Source: Crocinitomicaceae bacterium
Lineage (GTDB): Bacteria; Bacteroidota; Bacteroidia; Flavobacteriales_G; Salibacteraceae
Assembly: GCA_002713215.1 (NCBI GenBank)
Contig: PAVO01000014.1
Coordinates: forward strand, 89,646 to 153,645
Direction of reading: 5' to 3'
DNA length: 64,000 nt
The notes beneath the pieces are model-generated. The model saw only the letters and a program-made list of their open reading frames with translations, was not told the origin of the DNA and did no database searches. Shown one piece after another: positions 8,105 through 16,011 of the stretch. A program made the position numbers and the translations under genes. Every line of letters starts with the position of its first letter. Position 1 is the first letter of the stretch.

Positions 8105-9352
8105 CTAGTTTATTACAGATTCTATTTTTCCGCCATTTTCGATCAGAACCTTTCCACCTTTAGTTCTCTTATACTTTGGTTTCCAGAAATGCCATGCGTT
8201 TCCTTTGGACAATGTTACTCCTTCAGGCTCACGAGTAACAAGGGTTCCACCATCAATGATCAGTGTAGCGCCTTTCTTTACGTGGATTTTTGCTCCTGGA
8301 GGTAGTTGAAGTTCTGATCTTAGAATAAACGTACTATGAGCATTAATTTTAATGTTCCCAAATGCCTTAAAGTCGTAATCCAGAATTACGCTATCTGAAA
8401 TAATGGCGTTGTAATTTTTATCAACTGGATAGGTTAACATACTTACGTCTTTTTTTGTTCCCAATATTCTTGGGTATAAGCCCCAGCCGTAATAAAGAAT
8501 TCGTTGCAACTGGCAATTGGTAACAGAATGTCCACCTGGTTTTGCATTTTGACCTTTAGACATGTAGTTGTTGGCTGCGTATGGTTTCTGGGCCATATCA
8601 AAACAATGGTTAGCAATTTCAGCGTCACATCCCGAACATTCTGTACCCTCAGAGCTATTCTTAAAGTTGTGTCGTAGACCAAAGCAATGCAATAATTCAT
8701 GGATATAATTGTAATCGCTCCGATAATGTTCCATTGGAGACCAGTTGGTCCAAATGCTGAACTCTTTGTACCTCCCTTTAAATCGCATGCCCACCCGACT
8801 GGGAATTCCACTTGACATACCTCCCCAAATATCATCACCGTAATAAAAACTGTGCAATACGCTGTCTTTTTCAAAAGTGGAAAAATTGGGATTTTCAATA
8901 ACAAAACGATTGTAAAACTGATGGATGCCTGCTCCTTCCCAATAGTTTGAGTCAACGTGATGATATACTCCTACGTTTTCAATTCGAAACTTTATATCGT
9001 TTGCAAAAGATTTGTGATGGGGATAGTTAGGTGTAACGGGATGTGCCAGGTAATAATTGATTGAATCAACCCTCTTATTCCACCAGGTTTTCCCTAAACG
9101 GTTGTCAGGAATATTTGTTGAGTCGGTGGTGGAGTACTTGTGAATAAAATGAAAAGCAACGCGAACAACCTTGTTTGGGTAAAGTTCAGGTACTACCTGG
9201 TAAGGTGATTTAATGGGTTGAGCAACCGAATTAGTCAGGAGTATTGTAAGAAAAAGACAAACAGCAGGTACAACTTTAATTGCTAACGAAGTTGCTAATT
9301 TGGGGTGCCCTCCCTTTTTAATTGGAGCTAATTTGTTCAATAAATTCTTCAT
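8105..9352 (-). CDS. Secreted zinc metalloprotease of the pappalysin/metzincin type
   Basis: A 415-residue protein from the ATG at 9352 (MKNLLNKLAPIK). A longer reading to 9424 would overlap the divergent aminotransferase start and its promoter box. A hydrophobic signal segment (AVCLFLTILLTNSVAQ) targets it for export. The zinc site HELLHCFGLRH (residues 218-228, His218, His222, His228, catalytic Glu219) is the metzincin HExxHxxGxxH motif. The C-terminal roughly 100 residues (INAHSTFILRSELQLP, KGATLIIDGGTL, GGKVLIENGGKI) look like parallel beta-helix rungs. I see no T9SS sorting domain and no other domain. Substrate unknown. Confidence 0.8.
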   Translation of the reverse strand: MKNLLNKLAPIKKGGHPKLATSLAIKVVPAVCLFLTILLTNSVAQPIKSPYQVVPELYPNKVVRVAFHFIHKYSTTDSTNIPDNRLGKTWWNKRVDSINYYLAHPVTPNYPHHKSFANDIKFRIENVGVYHHVDSNYWEGAGIHQFYNRFVIENPNFSTFEKDSVLHSFYYGDDIWGGMSSGIPSRVGMRFKGRYKEFSIWTNWSPMEHYRSDYNYIHELLHCFGLRHNFKNSSEGTECSGCDAEIANHCFDMAQKPYAANNYMSKGQNAKPGGHSVTNCQLQRILYYGWGLYPRILGTKKDVSMLTYPVDKNYNAIISDSVILDYDFKAFGNIKINAHSTFILRSELQLPPGAKIHVKKGATLIIDGGTLVTREPEGVTLSKGNAWHFWKPKYKRTKGGKVLIENGGKIESVIN

Positions 9353-9361
9353 CAAATCGAG

Positions 9362-9369
9362 TACTTTTG
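9362..9369 (+). promoter_or_regulatory. -7 promoter box (TACTTTTG) for the aminotransferase gene
   Basis: TACTTTTG is a perfect TAnnTTTG match 24 bases before the ATG at 9393, within the 40-bp gap between two divergent starts. It supports the shorter starts of both neighbours. Confidence 0.6.
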
Positions 9370-9392
9370 CAAACCTTATTAAAATAAAACTC

Positions 9393-10619
9393 ATGCCAAA
9401 AATTTCGAGTAAAGGAAAAAACATGCCAGCTTCTCCAATCAGGAAGTTAGTTCCTTTTGCAGAAGCAGCAGTAAAGAAAGGAAAAAAGGTTTATTACCTG
9501 AACATTGGTCAGCCAGATATTAAAACTCCGGACAACGTAATGGAGAAAATGCGAAATATCGACCTTAAGGTAGTGGAATATTCACATTCCGCTGGATTTG
9601 AAACATACCGAAAAGGACTTGCAGAATATTACCGTGGTGTGGATATCAATATTGACCATACCCATGTTGTAGTTACCACAGGAGGCTCAGAAGCTTTGTT
9701 GTTTGGGTTTATGAGTTGTTTTGACGAAGGAGATGAAGTAATAATTCCGGAACCGTTTTATGCCAATTACAACGGGTTTTCGGTTGGAGCCGGAGTTAAA
9801 GTTGTCCCTGTTCAATCAAAAATTGAAGACGGTTTTGCACTGCCTCCAATGGAGGAATTCGAAAAACTAATTACACCAAAAACCAGGGGGATTTTAATCT
9901 GTAACCCAGGCAATCCTTCAGGATATCTTTATTCAAAAGAAGAATTGCAGAAATTGCGTGATATTGTTCTAAAGCATGATTTGTACCTGTTTGCGGATGA
10001 GGTATACCGTGAATTTTGCTACGATCAGGCAGAGCATTTTTCGGTCATGAACTTAAAAGGGTTGGAACAAAATGCAATAATGATAGACTCTGTTTCCAAA
10101 CGGTACAGCATGTGCGGTGCGCGTATAGGAGCCTTGGTTACTAAGAATACCGAAGTGTTAGATACCGTATTGAAGTTTGCACAGGCCAGGTTGAGTCCTC
10201 CCACTTTTGGACAAATTGCCTCTGAAGAAGCACTTAATACGCCGCAATCTTATTTTGACGAGGTGATTGAGGAATATGTTGAACGAAGGGACCTAATGAT
10301 TGAAGGGCTTAATGCCATAGAAGGAGTAATTTGCCCCAAACCAAAAGGGGCTTTTTACGCAATTGCCCAACTTCCTGTTGATGATGCTGACGCTTTTTGT
10401 CAGTGGATACTGGAAGACTTTGATTATGAAGGGCAAACGGTAATGATGGCACCTGCTTCCGGGTTCTATTCGAACGGTGAGCAAGGTAGAAATCAGGTTC
10501 GCTTGGCTTATGTATTAAATAAGGATGATTTGGTTAAAGCAATTGAAGTGTTAACCGCAGCTTTAAATGTTTATCCGGGTAGAGTAGCAGTTTCAAATCA
10601 GGAAGAATCATTTGCGTAA
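9393..10619 (+). CDS. PLP-dependent class I aminotransferase (aspartate-type)
   Basis: A 408-residue fold-type I aminotransferase. It shows the substrate-loop start LNIGQPDIKTP, the cofactor-binding TTGGSEALLFG, NPGNPSGYLYSKEEL, the Asp-containing LFADEVYREF and the Schiff-base Lys at residue 236 in SVSKRYSMCGARIG. A Cys after the usual S-K-x-x-x-M pattern is normal variation. The start at 9393 (MPKISSKGKNM) sits just after a -7 box; an upstream TTG/ATG reading would run through the divergent gene. It is probably co-transcribed with the thioredoxin-like gene 4 bp downstream. Substrate (aspartate, aromatic or other amino acid) cannot be told from sequence alone. Confidence 0.88.
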   Translation: MPKISSKGKNMPASPIRKLVPFAEAAVKKGKKVYYLNIGQPDIKTPDNVMEKMRNIDLKVVEYSHSAGFETYRKGLAEYYRGVDINIDHTHVVVTTGGSEALLFGFMSCFDEGDEVIIPEPFYANYNGFSVGAGVKVVPVQSKIEDGFALPPMEEFEKLITPKTRGILICNPGNPSGYLYSKEELQKLRDIVLKHDLYLFADEVYREFCYDQAEHFSVMNLKGLEQNAIMIDSVSKRYSMCGARIGALVTKNTEVLDTVLKFAQARLSPPTFGQIASEEALNTPQSYFDEVIEEYVERRDLMIEGLNAIEGVICPKPKGAFYAIAQLPVDDADAFCQWILEDFDYEGQTVMMAPASGFYSNGEQGRNQVRLAYVLNKDDLVKAIEVLTAALNVYPGRVAVSNQEESFA

Positions 10620-10623
10620 CACC

Positions 10624-11160
10624 ATGATTAAACTCGTTTGTACTTCGCTCTTATTATTACTTACCTTATTCTCAACTGCTCAGGTTGGTGATAAATTTCC
10701 CATGTTAATTGGTCAATTGGTTAATGGAAAAGCAGTTGATCTGCCCGAATCAACCGAAGGTAAATACACCTTAATTGGAATGTCCTGGAGCAAGAAGGCC
10801 CAAGAAAGCTTCGAATCCTGGGTAAACCCAGCCTGGAGTAAGTTCGTTGCGAAGACCGGCATGATGGACGAATTGTATGATATTAATCTATACTTCGTCC
10901 CCATGTTTGTAGGAACAAAAAAATCGGCTATGGACAACGTGATGAAGAGGATGAAGGCTAAGAGTGACCCTGATTTTTTTCCATACGTTCTGTTTTACAA
11001 AGGAGATTTAAAGCTTTATGAAGAAAAACTAAAACTTAAGGACCCAGCTAAAACCTATCTTTTTCTACTGGATGCGACTGGGAAGATTGTTCATACAACC
11101 TCTGGCAGATACACTGAAAACAAGATGTTGGAGATAGAAAAAATCATTTTAGAGAATTAG
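10624..11160 (+). CDS. Secreted thioredoxin-fold-like protein of unknown function
   Basis: A 178-residue protein starting at ATG 10624 (MIKLVCTSLLLLL), a signal peptide ending near STAQ. The mature part begins like a thioredoxin/AhpC-type protein (VGDKFPMLIGQLVNGK, then GKYTLIGMSWSKKAQES) and ends with FLLDATGKIVHTTSGRYTE, which resembles the last strands of a thioredoxin fold. The usual CxxC is absent: SWSKKAQ occupies its position, so no redox function is expected. An alternative upstream start overlaps the aminotransferase stop. It may be related to Atp10-like or redoxin scaffold proteins, but that is a guess. Exported, function unknown. Confidence 0.6.
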   Translation: MIKLVCTSLLLLLTLFSTAQVGDKFPMLIGQLVNGKAVDLPESTEGKYTLIGMSWSKKAQESFESWVNPAWSKFVAKTGMMDELYDINLYFVPMFVGTKKSAMDNVMKRMKAKSDPDFFPYVLFYKGDLKLYEEKLKLKDPAKTYLFLLDATGKIVHTTSGRYTENKMLEIEKIILEN

Positions 11161-11182
11161 CCAATTCATTGGAATATTTTTC

Positions 11183-11190
11183 TAATTTTG
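11183..11190 (+). promoter_or_regulatory. -7 promoter box (TAATTTTG) for rpmG-DUF4295-ftsY
   Basis: A perfect TAnnTTTG match 36 bases before the rpmG ATG, in the 66-bp gap after the thioredoxin-like gene. Confidence 0.6.
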
Positions 11191-11226
11191 CAGACCGTTT
11201 TTAGAGGGATAATAATAAGCTGAGAG

Positions 11227-11409
11227 ATGGCAAAGAAAGGAAATAGAGTACAGGTAATTTTAGAATGTACTGAACATAAAACCAGTGGTGTAGCGGGAAC
11301 GTCAAGATACATTACTACTAAGAACAGAAAGAATACTCCAGACCGAATTGAATTGAAAAAATATAATCCGGTTTTGAAGAAGTATACCGTTCATAAAGAA
11401 ATCAAGTAA
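11227..11409 (+). CDS. rpmG: 50S ribosomal protein L33
   Basis: A 60-residue ribosomal protein L33 with the Bacteroidetes form [39 protein letters not shown] and a [14 protein letters not shown] ending. It has a single Cys, so it is the zinc-free (C-minus) type. It is a component of the 50S subunit near the E site. It precedes a DUF4295 gene and ftsY, a conserved order in this phylum. rpmB, which often lies just upstream, is not here. Confidence 0.97.
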   Translation: MAKKGNRVQVILECTEHKTSGVAGTSRYITTKNRKNTPDRIELKKYNPVLKKYTVHKEIK

Positions 11410-11432
11410 GAATACTATAAAAGCATTTTAAG

Positions 11433-11585
11433 ATGGCTAAGAAGGTAGTTGCAGGATTGCAGAAAAAAGGAGCTAAGGACTTTACAAAGGCAGTGAAAAT
11501 GATAAAATCTGAAAAAACAGGTTCTTATTATTTCAAAGAAGAAATTATGCCTAAAGACAAGGTAAAAGAATTCTTTGCCAAGTAA
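11433..11585 (+). CDS. DUF4295 family small protein
   Basis: A 50-residue basic protein (MAKKVVAGLQKKGAKDFT at the start, KDKVKEFFAK at the end) lying 23 bp after rpmG and before ftsY. It matches what I know of DUF4295, a Bacteroidetes-specific family always found next to L33 and FtsY. Its high Lys content and position suggest a ribosome-associated role, but no function is established. A strong terminator follows 20 bp downstream. Confidence 0.9.
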   Translation: MAKKVVAGLQKKGAKDFTKAVKMIKSEKTGSYYFKEEIMPKDKVKEFFAK

Positions 11586-11604
11586 TTTAAAATAGATTAA
11601 CTGT

Positions 11605-11641
11605 AAAAAGCTTCTTTCTAACAGAGAGGAGCTTTTTTTTT
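11605..11641 (+). terminator. Rho-independent terminator after DUF4295 gene
   Basis: An 11-bp stem (11608-11618 with 11624-11634, two G-U pairs in RNA) with loop TAACA is followed by seven further T. It separates the ribosomal-protein genes from ftsY, whose ATG is 25 bp downstream, so ftsY probably depends on read-through or a weak internal start. Confidence 0.85.
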
Positions 11642-11665
11642 GCATTACAGTTTTAAGTTAACACC

Positions 11666-12622
11666 ATGGCACTTTTCGGACTATTCAATAAAAAGAAAAA
11701 GGAAGATTTAAACAAAGGATTGGAAAAAACCAAAGAAGGGATTTTTTCAAAACTTTCGCGTGCCGTTGCAGGTAAATCCAAGGTCGATGACGTTGTATTG
11801 GACGACCTTGAAGAAATTCTGGTTACCTCTGACGTTGGAGTAGATACCACCCTTAAGATTATTGATCGAATCGAAGAAAGGGTTTCTCAGGATAAGTACT
11901 TAGGCACCTCAGAACTGAATAAGATTCTGCGGGAAGAAATTGTTGCTTTATTAGAAGAAAGTGAGAATAAAGTCAGTACCGAATTTACCTTGCCCGAAGA
12001 CAAGAGACCCTATGTAATTATGGTTGTTGGGGTTAATGGAGTAGGTAAAACTACTACCATTGGAAAACTTGCCTACCAGTTTAAACAGGCTGGTAAACAG
12101 GTTGTGCTTGGTGCAAGTGATACTTTTAGGGCAGCTGCAGTTGATCAGATAAAAATCTGGGGAGAAAGAGTAGGGGTGCCAGTTGTAAGCCAGGGTATGG
12201 GTACAGATCCCGCATCGGTAGCTTACGATGCCTTGGAAAGTGCTAAGGCAAAAAATGCAGATGTGGTAATTGTTGATACTGCTGGTAGGTTACACAACAA
12301 GGTAAACTTGATGAATGAACTATCCAAGATTAGGAATGTCATGGATAAGGTAGTTCCTGGAGCACCTCATGAAATCCTATTGGTTTTGGATGCTTCAACT
12401 GGCCAGAATGCAATTGAACAGGCCAAGCAATTTACCAAGGCAACTAAGGTGAACGCGTTGGCGCTTACCAAACTAGACGGAACCGCAAAAGGTGGTGTTG
12501 TAATCGGTATTTCAGATCAATTTAAAATTCCGGTAAAGTATATTGGAATAGGTGAGGGAATTAATGATCTTCAGGTGTTTAATAGAACTGAATTTGTTGA
12601 TTCGCTTTTTGGGAAAGGCTAA
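11666..12622 (+). CDS. ftsY: Signal recognition particle receptor FtsY
   Basis: A 318-residue SRP GTPase that docks ribosome-SRP complexes at the inner membrane. Visible are the short acidic/basic A-region (MALFGLFNKKKKEDLN), the four-helix N domain (SKLSRAVAGKSKVDDVVLDD) and the NG GTPase: G1 GVNGVGKTTTIGKL near residues 121-134, DTFRAAAVDQ, DTAGRLHNK, and G4 TKLDGTAKGG. The compact length with a minimal A domain is usual for Bacteroidetes. It follows rpmG-DUF4295 as in related genomes. Confidence 0.97.
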   Translation: MALFGLFNKKKKEDLNKGLEKTKEGIFSKLSRAVAGKSKVDDVVLDDLEEILVTSDVGVDTTLKIIDRIEERVSQDKYLGTSELNKILREEIVALLEESENKVSTEFTLPEDKRPYVIMVVGVNGVGKTTTIGKLAYQFKQAGKQVVLGASDTFRAAAVDQIKIWGERVGVPVVSQGMGTDPASVAYDALESAKAKNADVVIVDTAGRLHNKVNLMNELSKIRNVMDKVVPGAPHEILLVLDASTGQNAIEQAKQFTKATKVNALALTKLDGTAKGGVVIGISDQFKIPVKYIGIGEGINDLQVFNRTEFVDSLFGKG

Positions 12623-12668
12623 ATTATCGTAACCATCTCTATTAAATCTAAAATGTTTGAATGTTATT

Positions 12669-13439
12669 TCAGAAGCCAGTTGTGATCAGTTGGCGAGCGC
12701 CTTTTATTCCACATTTCTGATATTTATGGTAAGCTTGTGCGGCTCGTTCTTCTATCTGTAAATTGGTTTCGTTGTTTAACCAACCGTCAATGGCCGCTTT
12801 AAGGGTGTAGGTTTCAGGTGCCATTAAATGAGTTGTCCAAACGAGTGGTTCTGATTGGTTGGCCTTCAGTTCTTTCTGAAAATACTCTTTACTATAGCAA
12901 GCCAATATAATTACTTCTTTTTTCGATTTGGGTTGCACATACTTCAGATCGACACTGAATTCCATTAAACCATTGTGTCCGCAATAGGCAATTAAATTCG
13001 AATTTCCTCCAAACTTCAACAGGGTCTTGCCATGAAGTGCCGTTTCGGGGTTTTGCCCGTTAGAGGCCAAAAGAAAATCTTCAATGCAATTTTTGATATT
13101 CGCACCGTCATACGCATCAGCCAACAGATAAACATTTTTGGTGGCATGTTTAAAGAGGATACGCTCCAGAATCATGGGTTTAGGACTAGGCAATTGCTTT
13201 TGATAAACCCAGTCAGTAGCTTTGTACTTTAAAAAAGATTTTACCCCATAAGCAGCTCCTCAGTATAAATTCGATTTTGGGTCCTGGCCGTTGCCTAAAG
13301 ATGCAGGTACGGGTACAATTCCCTGGTTTTGGTTATCGCATAAAGCCACAAATACGTGTATGGTTTCGGTATTACTATGGGCAAATACCTGAGACGCAAT
13401 TAAGCAATAAGTAAGTAATGAAAGAACTTTTACACGCAT
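12669..13439 (-). pseudogene. Secreted caspase-fold-like protein, interrupted by an in-frame TGA
   Basis: Two open segments in one frame, 13439 to 13263 and 13259 to 12669, are separated only by a TGA at 13260-13262. The translation reads GNGQDPKSNLY, stop, GAAYGVKSFLKYKATDW, and I recall this family having Trp at the stop (NLYWGA), so TGG to TGA is the simplest change. The start at 13439 (MRVKVLSLLTYCLIASQVFA) gives a signal peptide. The C-terminal part has YCGHNGLMEF and, about 25 residues later, IILACYSKEYF, resembling the His-Gly and Ala-Cys dyad strands of clan CD (caspase-like) peptidases; that is inference. The intact protein would be 256 residues. TGA ends other genes here, so recoding is unlikely. 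Confidence 0.72.
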
Positions 13440-13466
13440 TTTCAGCTTAATCCGAAACACGTTATT

Positions 13467-14192
13467 TTATTGTTCAATTTCGAAAATTACGTACATAGAA
13501 GATCGCAGGGTGATTTTCTTAAAACCGATTTCTTTGGTTTTGTCTTTTCGCTCGATCGAATAGGTACTTTGCGCGACTCCGGCAACTCTGCTGTATATTC
13601 CATTTGTATTTTCCATATAATCAGAGTATTTGTGTTCCTTAACCAATATAGCCTTTCCTGGTTTTTGTCCAATTGCTTCTAGTAGGTAATTGGCTTTGTC
13701 TTTCGCAGCTTTTATCGCAAGAATACGCGCTTGTTTTTGTAGTTCTACTTTTTCGGAGTGATCTACCTTTAGAATACGTGCATTTTGCAGATCGAGTTTA
13801 TCCAATAACATAAATACCTTACCTGTTTCTTCAGCGGTTTTAAGCTTCACTACAAATTCAGAACGGTTCAACACATCCTTTTTACCCCATTTTATTTTAA
13901 TGTAGTTCGATTGGGAATTGGAAAGGTTCAGGTTTTTTAAATCGATGCCAAGCTCTGAAATTCCTTTTTTGAGTTCTTCGAGTTGCTCTTCAATGGTAAT
14001 TTTTGTTTTTCCTTCCACTCGCTCCTGAATGGTTATTTCAACGTAGATTTCATCGGGTACGATTTGCATCTCATGTGTACCGGTAACTTCTATGTATGGT
14101 TTAGACAAAAGTTCGGAATTGGTCTGGGCATTTCCTTCAACAAGTATGAAGGTTGAGCAAAAAATAGTAAGGATTACAATGAGTTTTTTCAT
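13467..14192 (-). CDS. SIMPL-domain (DUF541) exported protein
   Basis: A 241-residue protein with a signal peptide (KLIVILTIFCSTFILVEGNAQ) and a SIMPL/DUF541 domain: YIEVTGTHEMQIVPDEIYVEI at the start of the mature part, then RSEFVVKLKTAEETGKVFMLL and the helix QARILAIKAAKDKANYLLEAIG. SIMPL proteins are periplasmic or surface proteins of poorly known function (mouse SIMPL interacts with signalling kinases; E. coli YggE belongs here). It lies 12 bp after cmk and 27 bp before the broken gene downstream, so these are likely one minus-strand transcript. Confidence 0.88.
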   Translation of the reverse strand: MKKLIVILTIFCSTFILVEGNAQTNSELLSKPYIEVTGTHEMQIVPDEIYVEITIQERVEGKTKITIEEQLEELKKGISELGIDLKNLNLSNSQSNYIKIKWGKKDVLNRSEFVVKLKTAEETGKVFMLLDKLDLQNARILKVDHSEKVELQKQARILAIKAAKDKANYLLEAIGQKPGKAILVKEHKYSDYMENTNGIYSRVAGVAQSTYSIERKDKTKEIGFKKITLRSSMYVIFEIEQ

Positions 14193-14204
14193 AATCGATA
14201 GTTT

Positions 14205-14885
14205 TTACATGCGTTCATTCGCCCAGCGCAGTGCCAACTCAAATTGTTGTTCCTGGTTCAAATTAGAATTGTCTAATACTATCGCATCTTCTGCTTGTCG
14301 CAGTGGGTCTTCTTTTCGATGCGTATCTATATGATCTCTTTTTTTAAGGTTTTCTCTCACCTCGGCCAGAGAGATTGAATCTCCCTCTTGCCGAAGTTCA
14401 TCGAATCTCCTCATTGCCCGAACCTCGTCGTCTGCTGTCATAAATATTTTCAGTTCAGCTTTTGGAAAAACCACTGTACCAATGTCCCTGCCATCCATAA
14501 CAACACCTTTTTGTCTTCCCATTTCCTGCTGTAAGGCTACCAGTTTTTTGCGGACTTCTTTAACCTCAGCAATTTCACTTACATGATTGGAGACTTCCAT
14601 CGTTCGGATTTCGTTTTCCACGTTTACCCCGTTTAAAATAACGTCAGAAGCTTGTCTTTCAGCGTTGTATTGAAAGGAAATATTGACCTTGTTTAAATCA
14701 AAGATCAAGGAATCAACACTTAACTTGTTATTGAAATATCCATTTTGAAGAGCAAATAAGGTTACCGCTCTGTACATGGCACCAGTGTCTATAAATACAT
14801 AAGAAAGGGATTGAGCAAGTCGTTTTGCAAGGGTACTTTTGCCGCAGGAAGAATATCCATCAATGGCAATATTTATTTTACTCAT
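14205..14885 (-). CDS. cmk: Cytidylate kinase
   Basis: A 226-residue (d)CMP kinase producing CDP from CMP. The P-loop GYSSCGKSTLAKRL lies at residues 10-23, followed by FIDTGAMYRAVTLFA, MDGRDIGTVVFPKAELKIFM and the lid KKRDHIDTHRKEDPL, all classic Cmk motifs. It lies 7 bp downstream of porQ. The porQ-cmk pairing is frequent in T9SS-bearing Bacteroidetes and has no obvious metabolic reason. Identification is firm. Confidence 0.96.
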   Translation of the reverse strand: MSKINIAIDGYSSCGKSTLAKRLAQSLSYVFIDTGAMYRAVTLFALQNGYFNNKLSVDSLIFDLNKVNISFQYNAERQASDVILNGVNVENEIRTMEVSNHVSEIAEVKEVRKKLVALQQEMGRQKGVVMDGRDIGTVVFPKAELKIFMTADDEVRAMRRFDELRQEGDSISLAEVRENLKKRDHIDTHRKEDPLRQAEDAIVLDNSNLNQEQQFELALRWANERM

Positions 14886-14892
14886 GGATTAC

Positions 14893-15930
14893 TTACTTCT
14901 TAGTAAAATATTCACTCAAATTCGTAGAAATGCCAATGTGACTGGAACCACCACTAAGCGTATATTGAGCATAGGAATAATTGAAGCGAAGGCGTTTTAT
15001 TTTAATTCCTGCTCCTAACGAAAAACCAGATAAACCTTTACGCTGGCTAAAGGCTAATTCCGTTCTCCTCCTAAAGTTGTAGGCTACAGTGAGGAAGAAA
15101 TTTTCACCGAAAACTAAGTCAGTACCCAATATAAAATGCCTCATGAAGTTGTCAACCGTAAACTTCTTCCTTGATGTTTCGCCTGTTTTTACATTGGTTT
15201 TAACTCCTCCTTGATAGTTCGGATCATCTGAGCCCAAATCCCATTTTTGTAGATGATGGTATTGCAAATGGAACCGAAAGGGTGAATTAGGGACTCGTTG
15301 AGATATTCCCATATTAATTTCAAATGGTAGTGATTCCAGTTCTCCAGCTTGATTCTTCCTTAAGCTTGTACCCAGGTTTTTAAGCACGATTCCTGCCGTG
15401 AATAGCCCCTTTTTTCCTTTGTATCCACCACCTAAATCCAGGGCCACAGCCGATGAAAAGTACTCATAGTAATTGGAATAAATCAGTTTGATATTGGCAC
15501 CGGCGGACCAAACGGATTTAAATGATCGCCCATATCCTATATTTAGGGCATAATCTCCTGCTTTGAACTCACCAGTCTTATCTCCGTTAGCTTCTCGTTT
15601 TTCAAAATTGCCATAGCCCAAAAATTGAATTCCTACTCCCAACGCACCCTTTTTTATTCTATGGGCATAATAAAAAGTTCCGGCATTAATGTCGGAGACA
15701 TAATTGATATAATTAATAGACAAATTATTATGAAGTGTAGTGTCTAAATTGGAAGGATTGTCCTGAACCAGGTTAATGTCATTGTCTTTGAACCCTATTG
15801 ATGAACCGCCAAGGGATGAGCTTCTAGCAGAGATAGGAATGTTTAGAAACGAATAGGCAGAATTGCCACCTATTTGACTAAGTCCGCTGAAGGCGGAAAC
15901 CAATAAAATAACGATGAAGTGAACTCTCAA
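14893..15930 (-). CDS. porQ: Type IX secretion system protein PorQ
   Basis: A 345-residue outer-membrane barrel with a signal peptide (VILLVSAFSGLSQ) and the PorQ opening GGNSAYSFLNIPISARSSSL plus GGSSIGFKDND. The rest is amphipathic beta strands to LSGGSSHIGISTNLSEYF. PorQ works with PorU, PorV and PorZ in the attachment complex that processes T9SS cargo and links it to surface lipopolysaccharide. It lies directly upstream of cmk with its own -7 promoter box at 15964-15971. Its presence agrees with T9SS-type cargo at both ends of the window. Confidence 0.92.
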   Translation of the reverse strand: MRVHFIVILLVSAFSGLSQIGGNSAYSFLNIPISARSSSLGGSSIGFKDNDINLVQDNPSNLDTTLHNNLSINYINYVSDINAGTFYYAHRIKKGALGVGIQFLGYGNFEKREANGDKTGEFKAGDYALNIGYGRSFKSVWSAGANIKLIYSNYYEYFSSAVALDLGGGYKGKKGLFTAGIVLKNLGTSLRKNQAGELESLPFEINMGISQRVPNSPFRFHLQYHHLQKWDLGSDDPNYQGGVKTNVKTGETSRKKFTVDNFMRHFILGTDLVFGENFFLTVAYNFRRRTELAFSQRKGLSGFSLGAGIKIKRLRFNYSYAQYTLSGGSSHIGISTNLSEYFTKK

Positions 15931-15963
15931 ATTGTCAATAAAAAGGTAAATACGTTACGGATT

Positions 15964-15971
15964 CAAAATTA
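15964..15971 (-). promoter_or_regulatory. -7 promoter box (TAATTTTG) for porQ-cmk
   Basis: A perfect TAnnTTTG match on the minus strand, 33 bases upstream of the porQ ATG. Confidence 0.55.
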
Positions 15972-16011
15972 TTGTTTTGAAAGAAAGAAAGTGAATGAAT
16001 TATTTAGTGAA

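Noticed and set aside
13260..13262. TGA read as Trp or selenocysteine
   Set aside because: TGA ends other genes in the window normally, and no selenocysteine element is visible near the codon.
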